The notes below the pieces were generated by a model. It did not search any database. It saw nothing but the letters and a program-made list of their open reading frames with translations, and was not told the DNA's origin. Made by a program: the position numbers and the translations under genes. A stretch of 64,000 nucleotides of DNA from Deroplatys truncata (Eukaryota; Arthropoda; Insecta; Mantodea; Mantidae), in assembly GCA_030765065.1 (NCBI GenBank), contig CM060982.1, forward strand, positions 15,249,630-15,313,629, written 5' to 3'. Position 1 is the stretch's first letter. Each line of letters opens with the position of its first letter. Shown here in pieces: positions 46,318-57,989 of the stretch.

Positions 46318-46840
46318 TACTTTCTCTTTCACTTATAAATATTATGTAGAGGAAATACTGTATTCCACCAAAATTTTTATGTAATGAGAACACAGGAACT
46401 GAGCAAGGTGGCGCTGCGGTAATGTTTGTGACTCGCATTTGGGAGGTCCTGGGTTCAAATCCCTGGGGTCGACCAATTTGACTGAAAGTTTATTTGCAGT
46501 TTTCCTCAGTCACTAGGTGAATGCTGAGTTGGATAACTTTATCCATGAATTTTCTTATCATCACTACATTTCATTTCTTTCTTCCTTACGCATTGGGCTG
46601 ATCATCCATCCTGGATCTACTATAATCCAAAAGTTTGCTTGCTCCTCGATAGGTTACTGACCCAAGTTATTGGCTTATAGGCCCTTGGGTGTAAGTCCTA
46701 CAGAGAAGAGGGTAATCCATTGAAGAAAAGAGTTCACAGGAAATACATGTTTTGATGTCAAATCCTGGGGAAAAAAAACAAAAGCCATTTAGAGAGAGGT
46801 GTGTGTATGAGCGCACGCGCACATGGCTGAGGAGAGGATC
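46318..46840 (+). repeat. Family S repeat, decayed, split by a SINE
   Basis: TTACTTTCTCTTTCACTTAT and GTATTCCACCAAAATTTTTA lie to the left; CAGGAAATACATGTTTTGAT and a GTGTGTGT patch lie to the right. The 46395-46735 SINE separates them. Confidence 0.65.
46395..46735 (+). mobile_element. tRNA-derived SINE (family 2)
   Basis: GAGCAAGGTGGCGCTGCGGT (A-box region) and GTCCTGGGTTCAAATCCCTG (B box) form a tRNA-like head. The body has CAGTCACTAGGTGAATGCTG and TTACTGACCCAAGTTATTGG and ends GGGTGTAAGTCCTACAGAGA. It is distinct from family 1. A short imperfect duplication (ACACAGG/TCACAGG) may be the target repeat. Confidence 0.75.
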
Positions 46841-46844
46841 AGCC

Positions 46845-48670
46845 TGAATTTATGCCTGAGTAAGGATAACTGGTTGACTGCACATCAGTTCTTCCTTCAG
46901 CAGCTGAGCTATGATGTCTGTTTTGCATTCTAGACAGCAGGTATATCAGGTGAAGCCTTTCTTACATAGTTCCCCAAACTTGCAATGAAATATAAATTGT
47001 TTTAAATACTAATCATGTCATTAATTAGCCCTACTCTGTCTCTATTGACTTTAAGAGGTTAAATAGCTCTGAGTAAGTATTTATTCTTTTAAAATTACAA
47101 CAAAATATGAGTTGAACCTTTAACAGTCACTATTTTGCTGCACTTATCACTTTACTCCAAAATATTTTATGGGCTATTACCCATTTCTCAATTCTGTATC
47201 ATTTGCCAGAGTTTCTTCCTGATGGCATGTATGAAGTCTGTGATATCTTTTTGATGAATTCATTGAGCCATTCACCATTACTCAGCGACATTGAAGTTCA
47301 TTAGCATAGGTGTGAAAGTTTTCAAATAATTATTTTTAACTGAAACACAATGGGCAACATGCACCATTAAAAGTAAATTAAATTCTAGTAAATCTGGAAG
47401 TTATAAAAGAGGTCAGCATTTTCAAATGAAGAGTAAGGAACTAACAAGCAAATGCACTCAAGTAGTAACATTTTTATTTTCTCTGAGGAGTAAACGAGGA
47501 TACCAACACTGAGTGGGTTACTAGCTTAAATATGGAGTAAATACAACCAAGATTCAATTTATGCAGGTAAAGTAAAGTCTAGAAATAACAGCTGTACTCT
47601 CTTGCATTTGCAGAACTAATTTTTATTATTTAATGGATTGCCTGTACTGTGTACATACACCACTGTAGAGAAATAAGTTTGCATGCCTTTGCTAGGGCAG
47701 TTAAGGACAGAATAGCATCATTTGCACTGTGCATAGACACACTTTCCAAAAATGTTTGAGTTCCTTAGCCCACATGTTGAGTACTTACTACTCAGAACTT
47801 CTAGCAACATATATTTCCTATTGCTTTACAGAATTTCTGTCTTTATCTCTCTAATAATGACTGCACTAATGCAGCAGATACCAACTGATGCCACATGTGG
47901 GTGTAAGCAAAGTTTCTGTTAGACAGGGTATTGTCAATATCAAGCTTTTTTGCTAACGTTTATGTCCACTGTTCACTTATCTTTTAACCTACCTTTTAGT
48001 ATGTGGGGATTGTTGCATATTTGAAGTAATGAGAACTTAGTATTGCAACATCTCATCATCATCCTTATTGCAATGGAGACTATGCTGTCGTAACATTGTG
48101 AATGCTAAGGTCAAAGAAAAGTTTTTGATGTGTGGTATAGCATTATTCCAAAACAATAGTGGAAAAAACCTATGAGTTACTTAATAGGACAAGAATATTT
48201 ACAATTATATAAACAGCAGTAAGGTTTACTATAGTTTGTCAGAATATCAAGGCTAATGAACAAAATATGGCTGTTGAGGTTCCACCATTTAATTTCATCC
48301 AAGAAAATAAATGAAAATCGTTTTATGCAATTTGACTCTGTACATAACATGGAGAACTGACAGCAATAGTAATTATTTACATTTTTTTATTTGCTTTGTA
48401 GAATAATTACTTTATATACTTCCCGGCAAGCTTCACAACAAACAGCAGAATTAGCTGAATAAAACAATTTCTGTAGAGAATGCACCAGGAAAAGTTGTAA
48501 ATCATGTTTATGATGAACAAGCCTGAAAAATCAATGAATGAAGAATGTTTAAAAACAATTTCGCAGAAAGTACCAATATTCTTTTGGTTGAATGATTGCT
48601 AACAATAACACTGAGCTGCCTTTTTTTCAAAACTCAGATGCACAAAATGTTTTCTTAAAAACTAGCCTTT
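46845..48670. other. Anonymous AT-rich sequence
   Basis: Nothing recognised in either strand. Confidence 0.35.
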
Positions 48671-48673
48671 ATT

Positions 48674-48793
48674 ACTTTCTCTACTATGTATAGTAAGTAG
48701 GGGAAGTATTGCATTCCACTCAAAAACTCGATACCGAGATTTCACCGGAAATACATGTTTTGAAGCCTCCTAAATCCAAAAAAGTATTTTTGA

Positions 48794-48829
<36 letters not shown>

Positions 48830-48855
48830 GTGCGTGTGTGGGTGCGTGTGTGCGT

Positions 48856-48896
<41 letters not shown>

Positions 48897-49562
48897 CAAC
48901 ATAACTCAGAAACGAACAGTTGGATAAACACCAAACTTGGTATTTAGGTTCAGTATCTTCCAGAGATGCAACACAAAGATTTTCAAGAAAATTCCCCCCC
49001 ACCCCAGATTACCCTTTACATGGAAAATTTTTCGAAAATTTTTATTTTCTCAAAAATGGCTCTAACGATTTTGATTAAAGTACCATAAACAAATAAAACG
49101 TATATCTTGAATTTTCAGGGAATGTCTCCAAAAGTATTCATCATTGTGAACGACTTTTGCATAACTGGTAAACCACAAGAGATATACAAAATTTTACTAT
49201 ACAAAAACTGTAGATCACGTTAAAATACACAATTTATGTCATATGCATTTTTTTTTTTTTTTTTTTTTTTTTGTTGAGTGAACCATTTTCAAGATATTGC
49301 TTGTTATTCCCTTAAATTTTTCAATACTTATATTTTTTCTCAAATGGGAATTCATTATTCATTTTTTTTTGTCCTGGTAATGCAAAGAGAATGGAATACT
49401 CTACATAGCAACCAGCTCTTAAAATATTTGACTATCGCTTAAAGCCTAACAATTCCCCTTGCATCTACAAGAAAATTAGCAATAAGATTAACATCTCGAT
49501 TAACGTGAAACATATGGAGAATAAGCATTTGTAAAAATAGTTTGTACAAGAGTAGAGAAAGT
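48674..49562 (+). repeat. Family S repeat, near-complete copy with (TG)n
   Basis: Ends are ACTTTCTCTACT and AGTAGAGAAAGT. The interior parallels 30915-31779 block for block, with a TG/CG tract at about 48799-48894 and a long poly-T at 49248-49272. It is visibly similar to the 30915 copy along its whole length, making this the best pair for a consensus. Confidence 0.87.
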
Positions 49563-50200
49563 CATGTGAGTGTAACACAGATTTTTTTTTATTGGTAGTG
49601 TATTTTTTGTCCTACATTCTCCTCCTAAAACAGTTTCAGTGCACTAAAAAAAGAGGGGTTCATATTGTTAAAATAATGAACTAATGGAAAATGAAAATTC
49701 TAGGTTTTTCAAAATCCAATAGATGTTGATAATTTCCTGCTGAATGTATAATGCTTTGAAATATCTTCTTGCTTATCACTGTTTATTGTCAAGTTTAATG
49801 CACTGATTATTGAGCTATTTTCATTATACAATAACCTAACAATATGGGAGTTTGATTTTATTTCACATGTTGTATTTATTTCAATAATTTATTTGACATA
49901 TTATTTAGATGCTTCTTATTTTTATCTCCATAAAAATTTACTTGACAGTTATAGTGTAGGAATATTTTAATAGTGCTGACCATGCACTCCTTTTATTTTA
50001 TTTTTAATACTATTTTTACATTGATGTAATCATCTTTATTTTGTATGAACTACACACTAAAATATTTTCAGAGAATGTGGAAGTCTTAAAGAAGAAATTT
50101 GAAACAGGGGATGTATGGCCTATCTGTTCAAATTTTAAAGTTATGGCTATAAGTTTCAGTATGCCACTGACTCATGATGATACCATTCGAGAGCACAACA
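49563..50200. other. Anonymous AT-rich sequence
   Basis: No feature recognised. Confidence 0.35.
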
Positions 50201-50219
50201 CATGAAAATGAAAGGATGT

Positions 50220-50385
50220 TTCAGAGCATACCACTCTGATGCAATGCTTATGACATTAGCTTTCAAGTAAAGGTAGTTACTGTTTTCAAGTTTGAGTCTC
50301 GTTTACCCTCCCCCTGAGTAGGGCATATTAATGCACTTTCACCCTCACTTTTAAATTCAGTTTCAATTTATGCATTTTAATTTCA
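50220..50385 (+). mobile_element. Weak SINE-like segment
   Basis: TTTCAAGTTTGAGTCTCG resembles a degenerate B box, and a body with CCCTGAGTAGGGCATATTAA ends in AATTCAGTTTCAATTTATGC, somewhat like the family 1 tail. The A box is not convincing. Confidence 0.35.
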
Positions 50386-50609
50386 ACATTACAGTACAAT
50401 TAATTACAATACTTGCTAACAAAAGGTTGAATCATGCTTAATACTATCACATGCTTCCAACTAGGAAGTGGTTTAAAGCATGAAAACATACAAACATCAA
50501 AGTCTTTATGTCAGTTTTATAGGGACTGCTCAAAATAGCAACCTGCACTTTCATGGTGAAGTTGACGGCAGCAAAGGAACAATTGTTATACTCTATCCAA
50601 TATTTCTGG

Positions 50610-51807
50610 TGTATGTCAAATAGCATCACATGCTGCTATTATTCGGGCAGTTAAGTCCTCTTCTGAGGTGGCAGATGTTTCATACACCATAGACTTGAGG
50701 TGACCCCAGTAAAAGAAATCAATTGGATTGAGGTCCAGAAAGCTTGGCGGCCAAGCTGCTGTCGACTTCCCGTTCCAATCCATCAGGCAAGAAAAATTTG
50801 GTCCAAATGCTCTTGCACAGCCAGGGAGAAATGTGGCAGAGCTGCATCCCATTGTAGCCACATTCGATGATGAATATGCAGAGGTACATCTTATAAAAAT
50901 ACAGGTATAATGTTCTGCAGCAAATAAAGATAAACATACCTATTTAACCAAGAGAGAAGCAGATATGGGCCAATGACATGGTCTGAAATAATGCCGACCC
51001 ATACATTCCCTGAGAATGTTTGCTGGTGACTCTTCTCCACAGCATGTGAAATTAAATTAAATTGAGTTTTATTTATGGACGCTCTTAGACTGCTGTGGTC
51101 ATTAGCATCCCATTCCGTATTGGGCATGAAAGACCGGTAATTTTGTTCAGAGGCCTCTTTATCAGGTTTGAGGTTCTTTAACGTGCTGTAAATCTATGAC
51201 AGGACCACTGGCTTTACTTCCCTTCTGAAGGAAGTCATGCTAAGGATTTTTACGCCCAAAAAAATCCATCAGGTTTGAACCCGTGACTCAGAAACTAGAG
51301 GCTAGCATGATAACCTCTACACCACAGAGGACGACTCCACAGCATATGGATTGACATGTCCCATACAAGGTTGTTTCCTGAGTTGAAAACTAGACCATCA
51401 CTGGTGAACAAGGCCTCATCAGTAAATACTGACAAAAAGAATTCAGGCTGCTGGAGCAGAGCCCAATTAATAAAATTGTACTTGAGGACCAAAGTCTCCA
51501 AGGCTTAGTACTTGCACCTTTTGACAGTGAAATGGATAAAGTTGTTCTTCATGCATGGCTTGCCACATGCTAACATGGTTAGTACCCAGTGCCCTACAAT
51601 AGCACATGTGCTGATAGATGGCTCTTCTGCAATTCTTTGCAGAAAATTCTCCTCAGATTGCACTGTGCATCACGTGCATGAAACTCCTGTATCAGGGTTT
51701 ACCTTGAAGGTTCCATATTCTCACGGACGCATATCAATGGACTGGAAAATGGAGCAATGTGGTTGGCACCTATTGAGACACCATTTCTTGTACAGTGCTG
51801 CAGAGCT
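50610..51807 (-). pseudogene. Mariner-like transposase, main part, carrying a SINE
   Basis: On the minus strand, after the LTR element, the reading goes on with ALQHCTRNGVSIGANHIAPF, MEPSR, SMWQAMHEEQLYPFHCQKVQ, then 51480-51350 KYNFINWALLQQPEFFLSVF and TDEALFTSDG (first catalytic Asp). A SINE interrupts. From about 51030 it continues HAVEKSHQQTFSGNVWVGII, VIGPYLLLSWLNRYVYLYLL and, near 50850-50620, FLDLNPIDFFYWGHLKSMVY with the last catalytic Asp. Many frameshifts. It belongs to the YGEA-type group also seen at 36150. Confidence 0.78.
51046..51334 (-). mobile_element. tRNA-derived SINE (family 1), copy 3
   Basis: The minus strand reads GTCGTCCTCTGTGGTGTAGA, B box GGGTTCAAACC, then the family body and ATAAATAAAACTCAATTTAA. 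A perfect 11-bp duplication CTCCACAGCAT (51035-51045, 51335-51345) flanks it. It is inserted in the transposase pseudogene. Confidence 0.92.
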
Positions 51808-52837
51808 TGATGCAGTAATTTGTATCATAAATTATTTAAATGTAAAGAATGATTATAGTATGAATATGCATTTTTGTGTGACATTGATTTGAGATGTTTG
51901 TTGATTGTAATTATTGTTGAGAAGTAAGTTTATACGGCCTTACTGAAACTGACAATAATAGCGTGCAATAATGCAGCGTGGGGGTGAGCTGTTTATCATT
52001 ATTAGAGACGAGGAAGTTACGTAATATTGGCGCGTTTTTCTTTAGAATTTGCTGGAACATTTTCCCTAGAGCATATGTGTTCATAATTTTCATTGCATAT
52101 AAAAATAGACGCTAATGTTGGCGCGTTTTATTAGCCAATAGCAGTTCAGTTATAATCTTTAGGCATATCGGGGTGTAGGAGTATAAAAAGGGCTAGGTTA
52201 GAGGTAAAGTCCATCAGTCCGTCAGTTCGTCGAAAACATTTGTACGTTACACGTCGCCTTCAGTCCAGCAGAAATATTTGTACAGTACACGTCGGCTATC
52301 GATTCGCAGGTTACGCGTAGCAGAGTTATGAAAAATCTCAAGTGTTGTAAAGTTAATCACACAAAAAGTTGAAGTACGCGAATTAAGAATGATCAGTAAA
52401 TAAGTTATTATAACAGTTACAGTTTGGCGAGTGTCAAGATCAAAGTGTAAATGTGATAGTGAATGTGTTCGACAATAAAAAGTGTAAAACAAATTCCCTC
52501 ATCAGTGTTATCTTTAGATAAATGACTCCTTTCCGTTTACACAACCTGTATAAAGAGAAGTGCTCGACCAAAAGGATAATAGCTAGCCGGAGGACAGTGA
52601 ACCAAAATTAAATAAAATAACAGTAGCATTCTTTCAAACAAACACTAATACTGCTGCAAATTGCTAACACCAGATGGAGCTAACAAACCTAACAAAGAAT
52701 CACGTCACAAAATGGCTTCACCACGTGGAGTAAATACAAATACACAAACATTATAAATAATACCGTCGCAAATTGGCTCCCAAACGTGGGGCTCAATAAA
52801 CAAATTAAATAAATAACTTAACAAATATACCACCCCA
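51808..52837 (+). repeat. 5' LTR of G1
   Basis: Contains a TATA box (GTATAAAAAGGGC, about 52181), an initiator-like TCAGTCCGTCAG downstream, and AATAAAAAGTG at about 52473 as a likely polyadenylation signal. Near its end, AATTGGCTCCCAAACGTGGGG (about 52777) resembles the primer-binding site although it lies inside the LTR. Confidence 0.9.
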
Positions 52838-53280
52838 AATTGGCACCCAGAACGTGGGGCAGAATGACCAGGAAAGGAGCAGAATGACCAGGAAGGAGCA
52901 GAATAACCAGGAAGGAGCAGAATAACCAGCAAGGGGCGAAGGAACTAGGACGTGGAACGAATGGAGCAGTGAACTGAACTACAAGACGCAGATTCCAGAA
53001 ACAACTACAGGGACGACGGACTACGCGGATGAGTGGACATCGTAATTCCAAGATTACAAGGCAACAGGGGAATTCAACTACAGGACACCAAGACGACGTA
53101 GATTCATCATAATACGACGCAGAAGCGACATATAAATCTAGGAGAGAGGGGCAGAAAGCTGGACATCAAAGCAACATCAGCAGATAGCATCAAAAAGGTT
53201 AGAAAAGTGTGATTTTTATTCTAAAAAAAAGTGTAAAAATTTAAATGTACCTTAGGAGCGGTAGGATAAAGAAAACTATG

Positions 53281-54587
53281 TCCACTAATAATACAGAAGG
53301 AACCATAATGGAAGGGGCTAGTGTAACAGTTAGCTGTAATTCAATACAGGTTACCGAAAATAGCTCAAACAATGTAGTATTTGAGGGAGGAAATGTTAGT
53401 TGAGAAAGTGAGAATAGAACAGCAGGAAATGTAAATTTTGATGCTAGTATAATGATGGAAATGCTGAGAAATATGAATGAGAAATTAGAACAAAAATTAA
53501 CTCAGAATATGGAGAAGAATAATGAGAAATTAGAAAAATTAACTCAGAGTAATGAGAAATTAGAAAAGAAAATAGATCAAAACAGGGAAGATATGGAAAA
53601 GAATAATAGGGAATTGAGGGAAGATATTAGTAAGAGTATTACAGATCAATTAAGGGAAGAAATTGGTAAGAGTAATGAGAAATTAGAGCATAAATTAGAT
53701 CAAAATAGGGAAGAAATTGAAAAGAAATTCATGGAGATAGATAGTAGTATGATGAGAATGAGAAATGAAAATCAGGAAATGGTAGCAAATGAGATAGGGG
53801 AAGTTTTAAAGAGAATGTTAGACATGAGCAGGGAAATATCTAACCAAAAAAGTGAGGTTAATAATAAAATACAACATGTTGATGTAAAATGTACAGAGTT
53901 AGGTAGCCGAATGAGTAGCATTTCAAGTGAGTTAAGAGAGATGATGGAGGCTACAAATGCAGATTTAATTCAGGTGCAAGTTAATTTCAGAGGGGAAATA
54001 TCTGAAATTCAGAAGGAGCCAGAAACACAGAGAAATAAATTGTCTGAAGAAGTTAAAGACTTGTCTAAAGATTTGAATCAAAAGCTAACTTCTGAAATTA
54101 ACAAACACCAAGTTGTTCAAAATGAGAATAATAAAAAATTGGAACAGACAATAGAAAATCTGCAAGGTACTGTAAATAGGTTAGAATTGAATTCAGTGGT
54201 AAATATATGTGATGTGAATGTATCTGATGTTCAAAATAATGATAGAGGTAGTTCCTCAGTATGACAAATAATGTGAGTGATGCGGCAGCTTCATCTATAG
54301 CTAATGCTGAAACTCAGAGTGCACAAGTAACACTAGAGAATTTAAATATGGGAGTAGGGAATTTGCAAAATTACAATCATATCTTAAGTGATTTTCCACT
54401 TCCAAAATTTAATGAAAACTCCAGTCCAGTACAGTTTATTGCAGAATTATCAGAATATTTTCAAATTAAAAAGATACCTGAAGCATTGAAAATGATAGTT
54501 GTCAAACGATGTGTTGTTCAGGAAACTTTAGATTGTTTTCAAATGTTATCAGGGGACGAAATATCATATGAATCCTTTAAGAGGTGA
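53281..54587 (+). pseudogene. Gag-like coiled-coil protein of G1, interrupted
   Basis: A first ATG near 53279 starts MSTNNTEGTIMEGASVTVSC and meets TGA at 53401. The 270-codon main part (53452-54264) is almost wholly charged coiled coil, with repeated NEKLEKKIDQNREDMEKNN-type heptads. After a stop at 54262-54264 a -1 frame (54261-54587) carries the Gag-like core: LPKFNENSSPVQFIAELSEY, LKMIVVKRCVVQETLDCFQM, FKR. That core resembles the capsid N-terminal region of insect gypsy-type Gag proteins. There is no CCHC zinc knuckle. The overlap at 54261 could be decay or programmed shifting; the intact single frame in G2 argues for decay. Confidence 0.7.
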
Positions 54588-55395
54588 TTCATGAACAAAA
54601 TTTGGAAGGTTAGGTGCAGCTACGAGTAATGTTTAGCCACACACAATTTGATCCAGGAGGGTGAATAGCAATGAGATGTAAAGTAAATGCTGGATAGTTA
54701 AAGATGACCTGCAGAGCAATGTATTGGAATGTAAGAGGGTTAACTATTTATATATGTCATAGGTAAAGAGAAGTAAATTATATAAAAAAAAATAAATGTT
54801 TAAAAAAAAAATAACATTTTTTTAGTAACTGTAACAGCATTGGAAATGAAGCATGTAATAATTAAAACTTAATGTTATACTAAAGTAAAAGTACATAGAT
54901 ATAATTCCAAGAGTAGTGTGAATATAAAGTACAAAACAACAAAAATGGGGTACAAATAATTAAAAACAAATACTTATGTAGCAAACAGAAAATGTGAAAC
55001 ACTGTCTAGATTTAAGAGATGTAAATATATTTGTGTAGAGGGTAAATATTTTTGGTAAATATGTTTAATAATTACAAAAATTCTTGAATGCATAAATTTT
55101 TGTCAACAATATAAGAGAGTAAACTAATTTTGTAACAGTAAATAAATAATTCAAGGTACAGTATTTGCTATAAAAAAAATATGTAATGTCAGATTAATTT
55201 CTAAACACATTAAACCAGAGCCAGTCAATAGTGGCAAGAAAAAGGTAAAACATATGTCGTGTGTTTAAATACGTGTGAAGTGTTAAGTGAAAGTGATAAA
55301 TAGCGTGTGTTCCAAGATTTAGGAGACTAAAAACCCAATTATAAAATTTCCAAACAAGTTGTAAATATTTATAATTATGTTTCTAGTGGGGCATA

Positions 55396-56423
55396 TGATT
55401 CAGTAATTTGTATCATGAATTATTTAAATGTAAAGAATGATTATAGTATGAATATGCATTTTTGTGTGACATTGATTTGAGATGTTTGTTGATTGTAATT
55501 ATTGTTGAGAAGTAAGTTTATACGGCCTTACTGAAACTGACAATAATAGCGTGCAATAATGCAGCGTGGGGGTGAGCTGTTTATCATTATTAGAGACGAG
55601 GAAGTTACGTAATATTGGCGCGTTTTTCTTTAGTATTTGCTGGAACATTTTCCCTAGAGCATATGTGTTCATAATTTTCATTGGATATAAAAATAGACGC
55701 TAATGTTGGCGCGTTTTATTAGCCAATAGCAGTTCAGTTATAATCTTTAGGCATATCGGGGTGTAGGAGTATAAAAAGGGCTAGGTTAGAGGTAAAGTCC
55801 ATCAGTCCGTCAGTTCGTCGAAAACATTTGTATGTTACACGTCGCCTTCAGTCCAGCAGAAATATTTGTACAGTACACGTCGGCTATCGATTCGCAGGTT
55901 ACCGTAGCAGAGTTATGAAAAATCTCAAGTGTTGTAAAGTTAATCACACAAAAAGTTGAAGTACGCGAATTAAGAATGATCAGTAAATAAGTTATTATAA
56001 CAGTTTCAGTTTGGCGAGTGTCAAGATCAAAGTGTAAATGTGATAGTGAATGTGTGCGACAATAAAAAGTGTAAAACAAATTCCCTCATCATTGTTATCT
56101 TTAGATAAATGACTCCTTTCCGTTTACACAACCTGTATAAAGAGAAGTGCTCGACCAAAAGGATAATAGCTAGCCGGAGGACAGTGAACCAAAATTAAAT
56201 AAAATAACAGTAGCATTCTTTCAAACAAACACTAATACTGCTGCAAATTGCTAACACCAGATGGAGCTAACAAACCTAACAAAGAATCACGTCACAAAAT
56301 GGCTTCACCACGTGGAGTAAATACAAATACACAAACATTATAAATAATACCGTCACAAATTGGCTCCCAAACGTGGGGCTCAATAAACAATAAATAAATA
56401 AACATTACAAGTATACCACTTCA
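55396..56423 (+). repeat. 3' LTR of G1
   Basis: Nearly identical to 51808-52837. Visible differences include GGTTACGCGTAGC/GGTTACCGTAGC and CATTGCATAT/CATTGGATAT, and a diverged last 40 bases. Confidence 0.9.
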
Positions 56424-56505
56424 AGCTAAACCACTATTTCTTGATTCACCATATATAAGGTGATATCTGCAAGTTCAGGGAAGGTGTACATGTTCTCCAT
56501 GTTGT
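56424..56505 (-). pseudogene. N-terminus of the mariner-like transposase split by G1
   Basis: On the minus strand an ATG at 56500 gives MENMYTFPELADI. A shift then gives YGESRNSGLA, the N-terminal YGEA motif of this group, ending at the AGCT target duplication. The frame continues at 51807 on the other side of the LTR element. Confidence 0.72.
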
Positions 56506-56509
56506 CTCA

Positions 56510-57940
56510 CAGACAATCCTTAGCAAACCTCAGGGAGCCGAATCAAGGAAATGATAGTGGTGTCATTGCAATGGCCATCAGAATCGCATCCTGAGTATAT
56601 ATATTGAATTTAAAAAAAATTAACTGTATGATAGAAAACAAACCTATGGCCTTCAGGACATCAGTTTTTGGCATTACTCATTAAGCCACATGAGCAGTTA
56701 AAGAGTAGGCTCCATAATGCAAGAAGGTAGGTAGTTGATGTTCGGTGTCACATTGTCAAGTGATTAGTTCAAGATTTGAGAGATTTTTGTGGCATTAAAT
56801 CTTGAAAATGCTGATAACAAGCTGCTGAAAATTGATATTTCTATATTCGTGCAGCGTTTTAAAGACATTCTAAGCCAATTTTTCTTCTAGATTTGCTTTA
56901 CCATTAACTTATCAGCATCTGATACCAATGTATTTAAAACGTTGTAACTGTGTTATGTTTAGCGGTGTGGACCATGCATTGCCTATCTCAAATTGTTTAT
57001 ATCAGATACATCTATAATCTCTGAAATTATTTAGGTGCAGTTAATTACTACCCTCTAAAGGAGCAATATACCATGAGTATATAATATTGCATTATTAAAA
57101 ATGAAACTATAAATTAAGTACAATACATACATAGTAACTGATACATTTATATTTAAATATAGGATGCAAAACCAAAAATCACTATGACATCTTGAAGTAT
57201 GTGACAATATATCAGTCATGATCTCTTTCTGGCTACATGCATTTAGCAACATATCTTATGTATATACTAGAAACTCTGCATACCTATTTCATTTCATATT
57301 CTAGAGTTTGAGTATATGATTGCACATCACTCAGAAATATATAAACAATATAATGCACAATTAAATTAATACAATTTTCAAAATAGAAAAAGCAAAATGA
57401 CATCTCTCTAACTGTTCATAATTCATTATTGACCACTGTTTTTCAGATCCTTTGCGTTTTTCTGTATAGCTCTTCTAGCACATCCTTAAAACATTCCTTT
57501 TCACCTTCTGGAATTTTGAAAAACCTCATTAGATTTTAAATATCTTTTACTTTACTTGAAAGATAATCTGTCTTTTGAAGCTTACAGTGCAAATCCCCAG
57601 TACATGTCCATTATTTTCTTTGCTTTATTTGATAGTTTGCTTTATCTTTGCAGACTCTCTCTTCACCACCCTATGTTTAGAGATGATATACTTATGCACC
57701 TCAAAAGAAAACTGATCTTGGTCTATATCCTTTTATCATTTTTCTTTTTATTGCTTCATTTGTATCAGACCCTTTAACTTCTAAGGTAATATCAGGGGCT
57801 TTGACTTAAGAAACAACCTATGATGGTTTTACTTGCTGAACTGTAGGTTTTTTAGCATTGGCTTTTATTACATTTTACTCTTAAACACACTCACTCCCAA
57901 ACATATACTCTGCATAGGAAAGGAAATGATTCTGGTTAAA
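56510..57940. other. Anonymous AT-rich sequence
   Basis: No gene or repeat family recognised. Open stretches are short and without motifs. Confidence 0.35.
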
Positions 57941-57989
57941 GAAAAATTCCCTGCTCCAACCAGGAATCAAATTCGGGACCTCTTGGTTG
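57940..57989 (-). mobile_element. tRNA-like fragment at the G2 insertion site
   Basis: The minus strand reads CCAAGAGGTCCCGAATTTGA TTCCTGGTTGG, a B-box-containing half of a tRNA-like SINE cut by the LTR element. Confidence 0.45.

Larger units (their letters stand above)
51808..56423 (+). mobile_element. Non-autonomous LTR retrotransposon G1
   Basis: Two LTRs of about 1030 bp (51808-52837, 55396-56423) begin TGAT.CAGTAATTTG and end CCA/TCA, flanked by the 4-bp duplication AGCT (51804-51807, 56424-56427). A primer-binding site follows the 5' LTR (TGGCACCCAGAACGTGGGGC from 52841), close to the tRNA-Lys type with small insertions. A purine tract (TAGTGGGGCATA) precedes the 3' LTR. The interior of 2558 bp encodes only Gag-like protein; no protease, reverse transcriptase or integrase. 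LTRs differ at a dozen or so positions by eye, so the insertion is fairly recent. Confidence 0.93.

Noticed and set aside
48709-49002. Open frames rich in VCVCVC or HTHTHT
   Set aside because: These are translations of the (TG)n tract inside a family S repeat; the same applies at 30891-31125.
53452-54264. Host myosin- or kinesin-like coiled-coil gene
   Set aside because: The frame lies between matching LTRs, and its partner in the second element carries a Gag-like core. It is retroelement-encoded.
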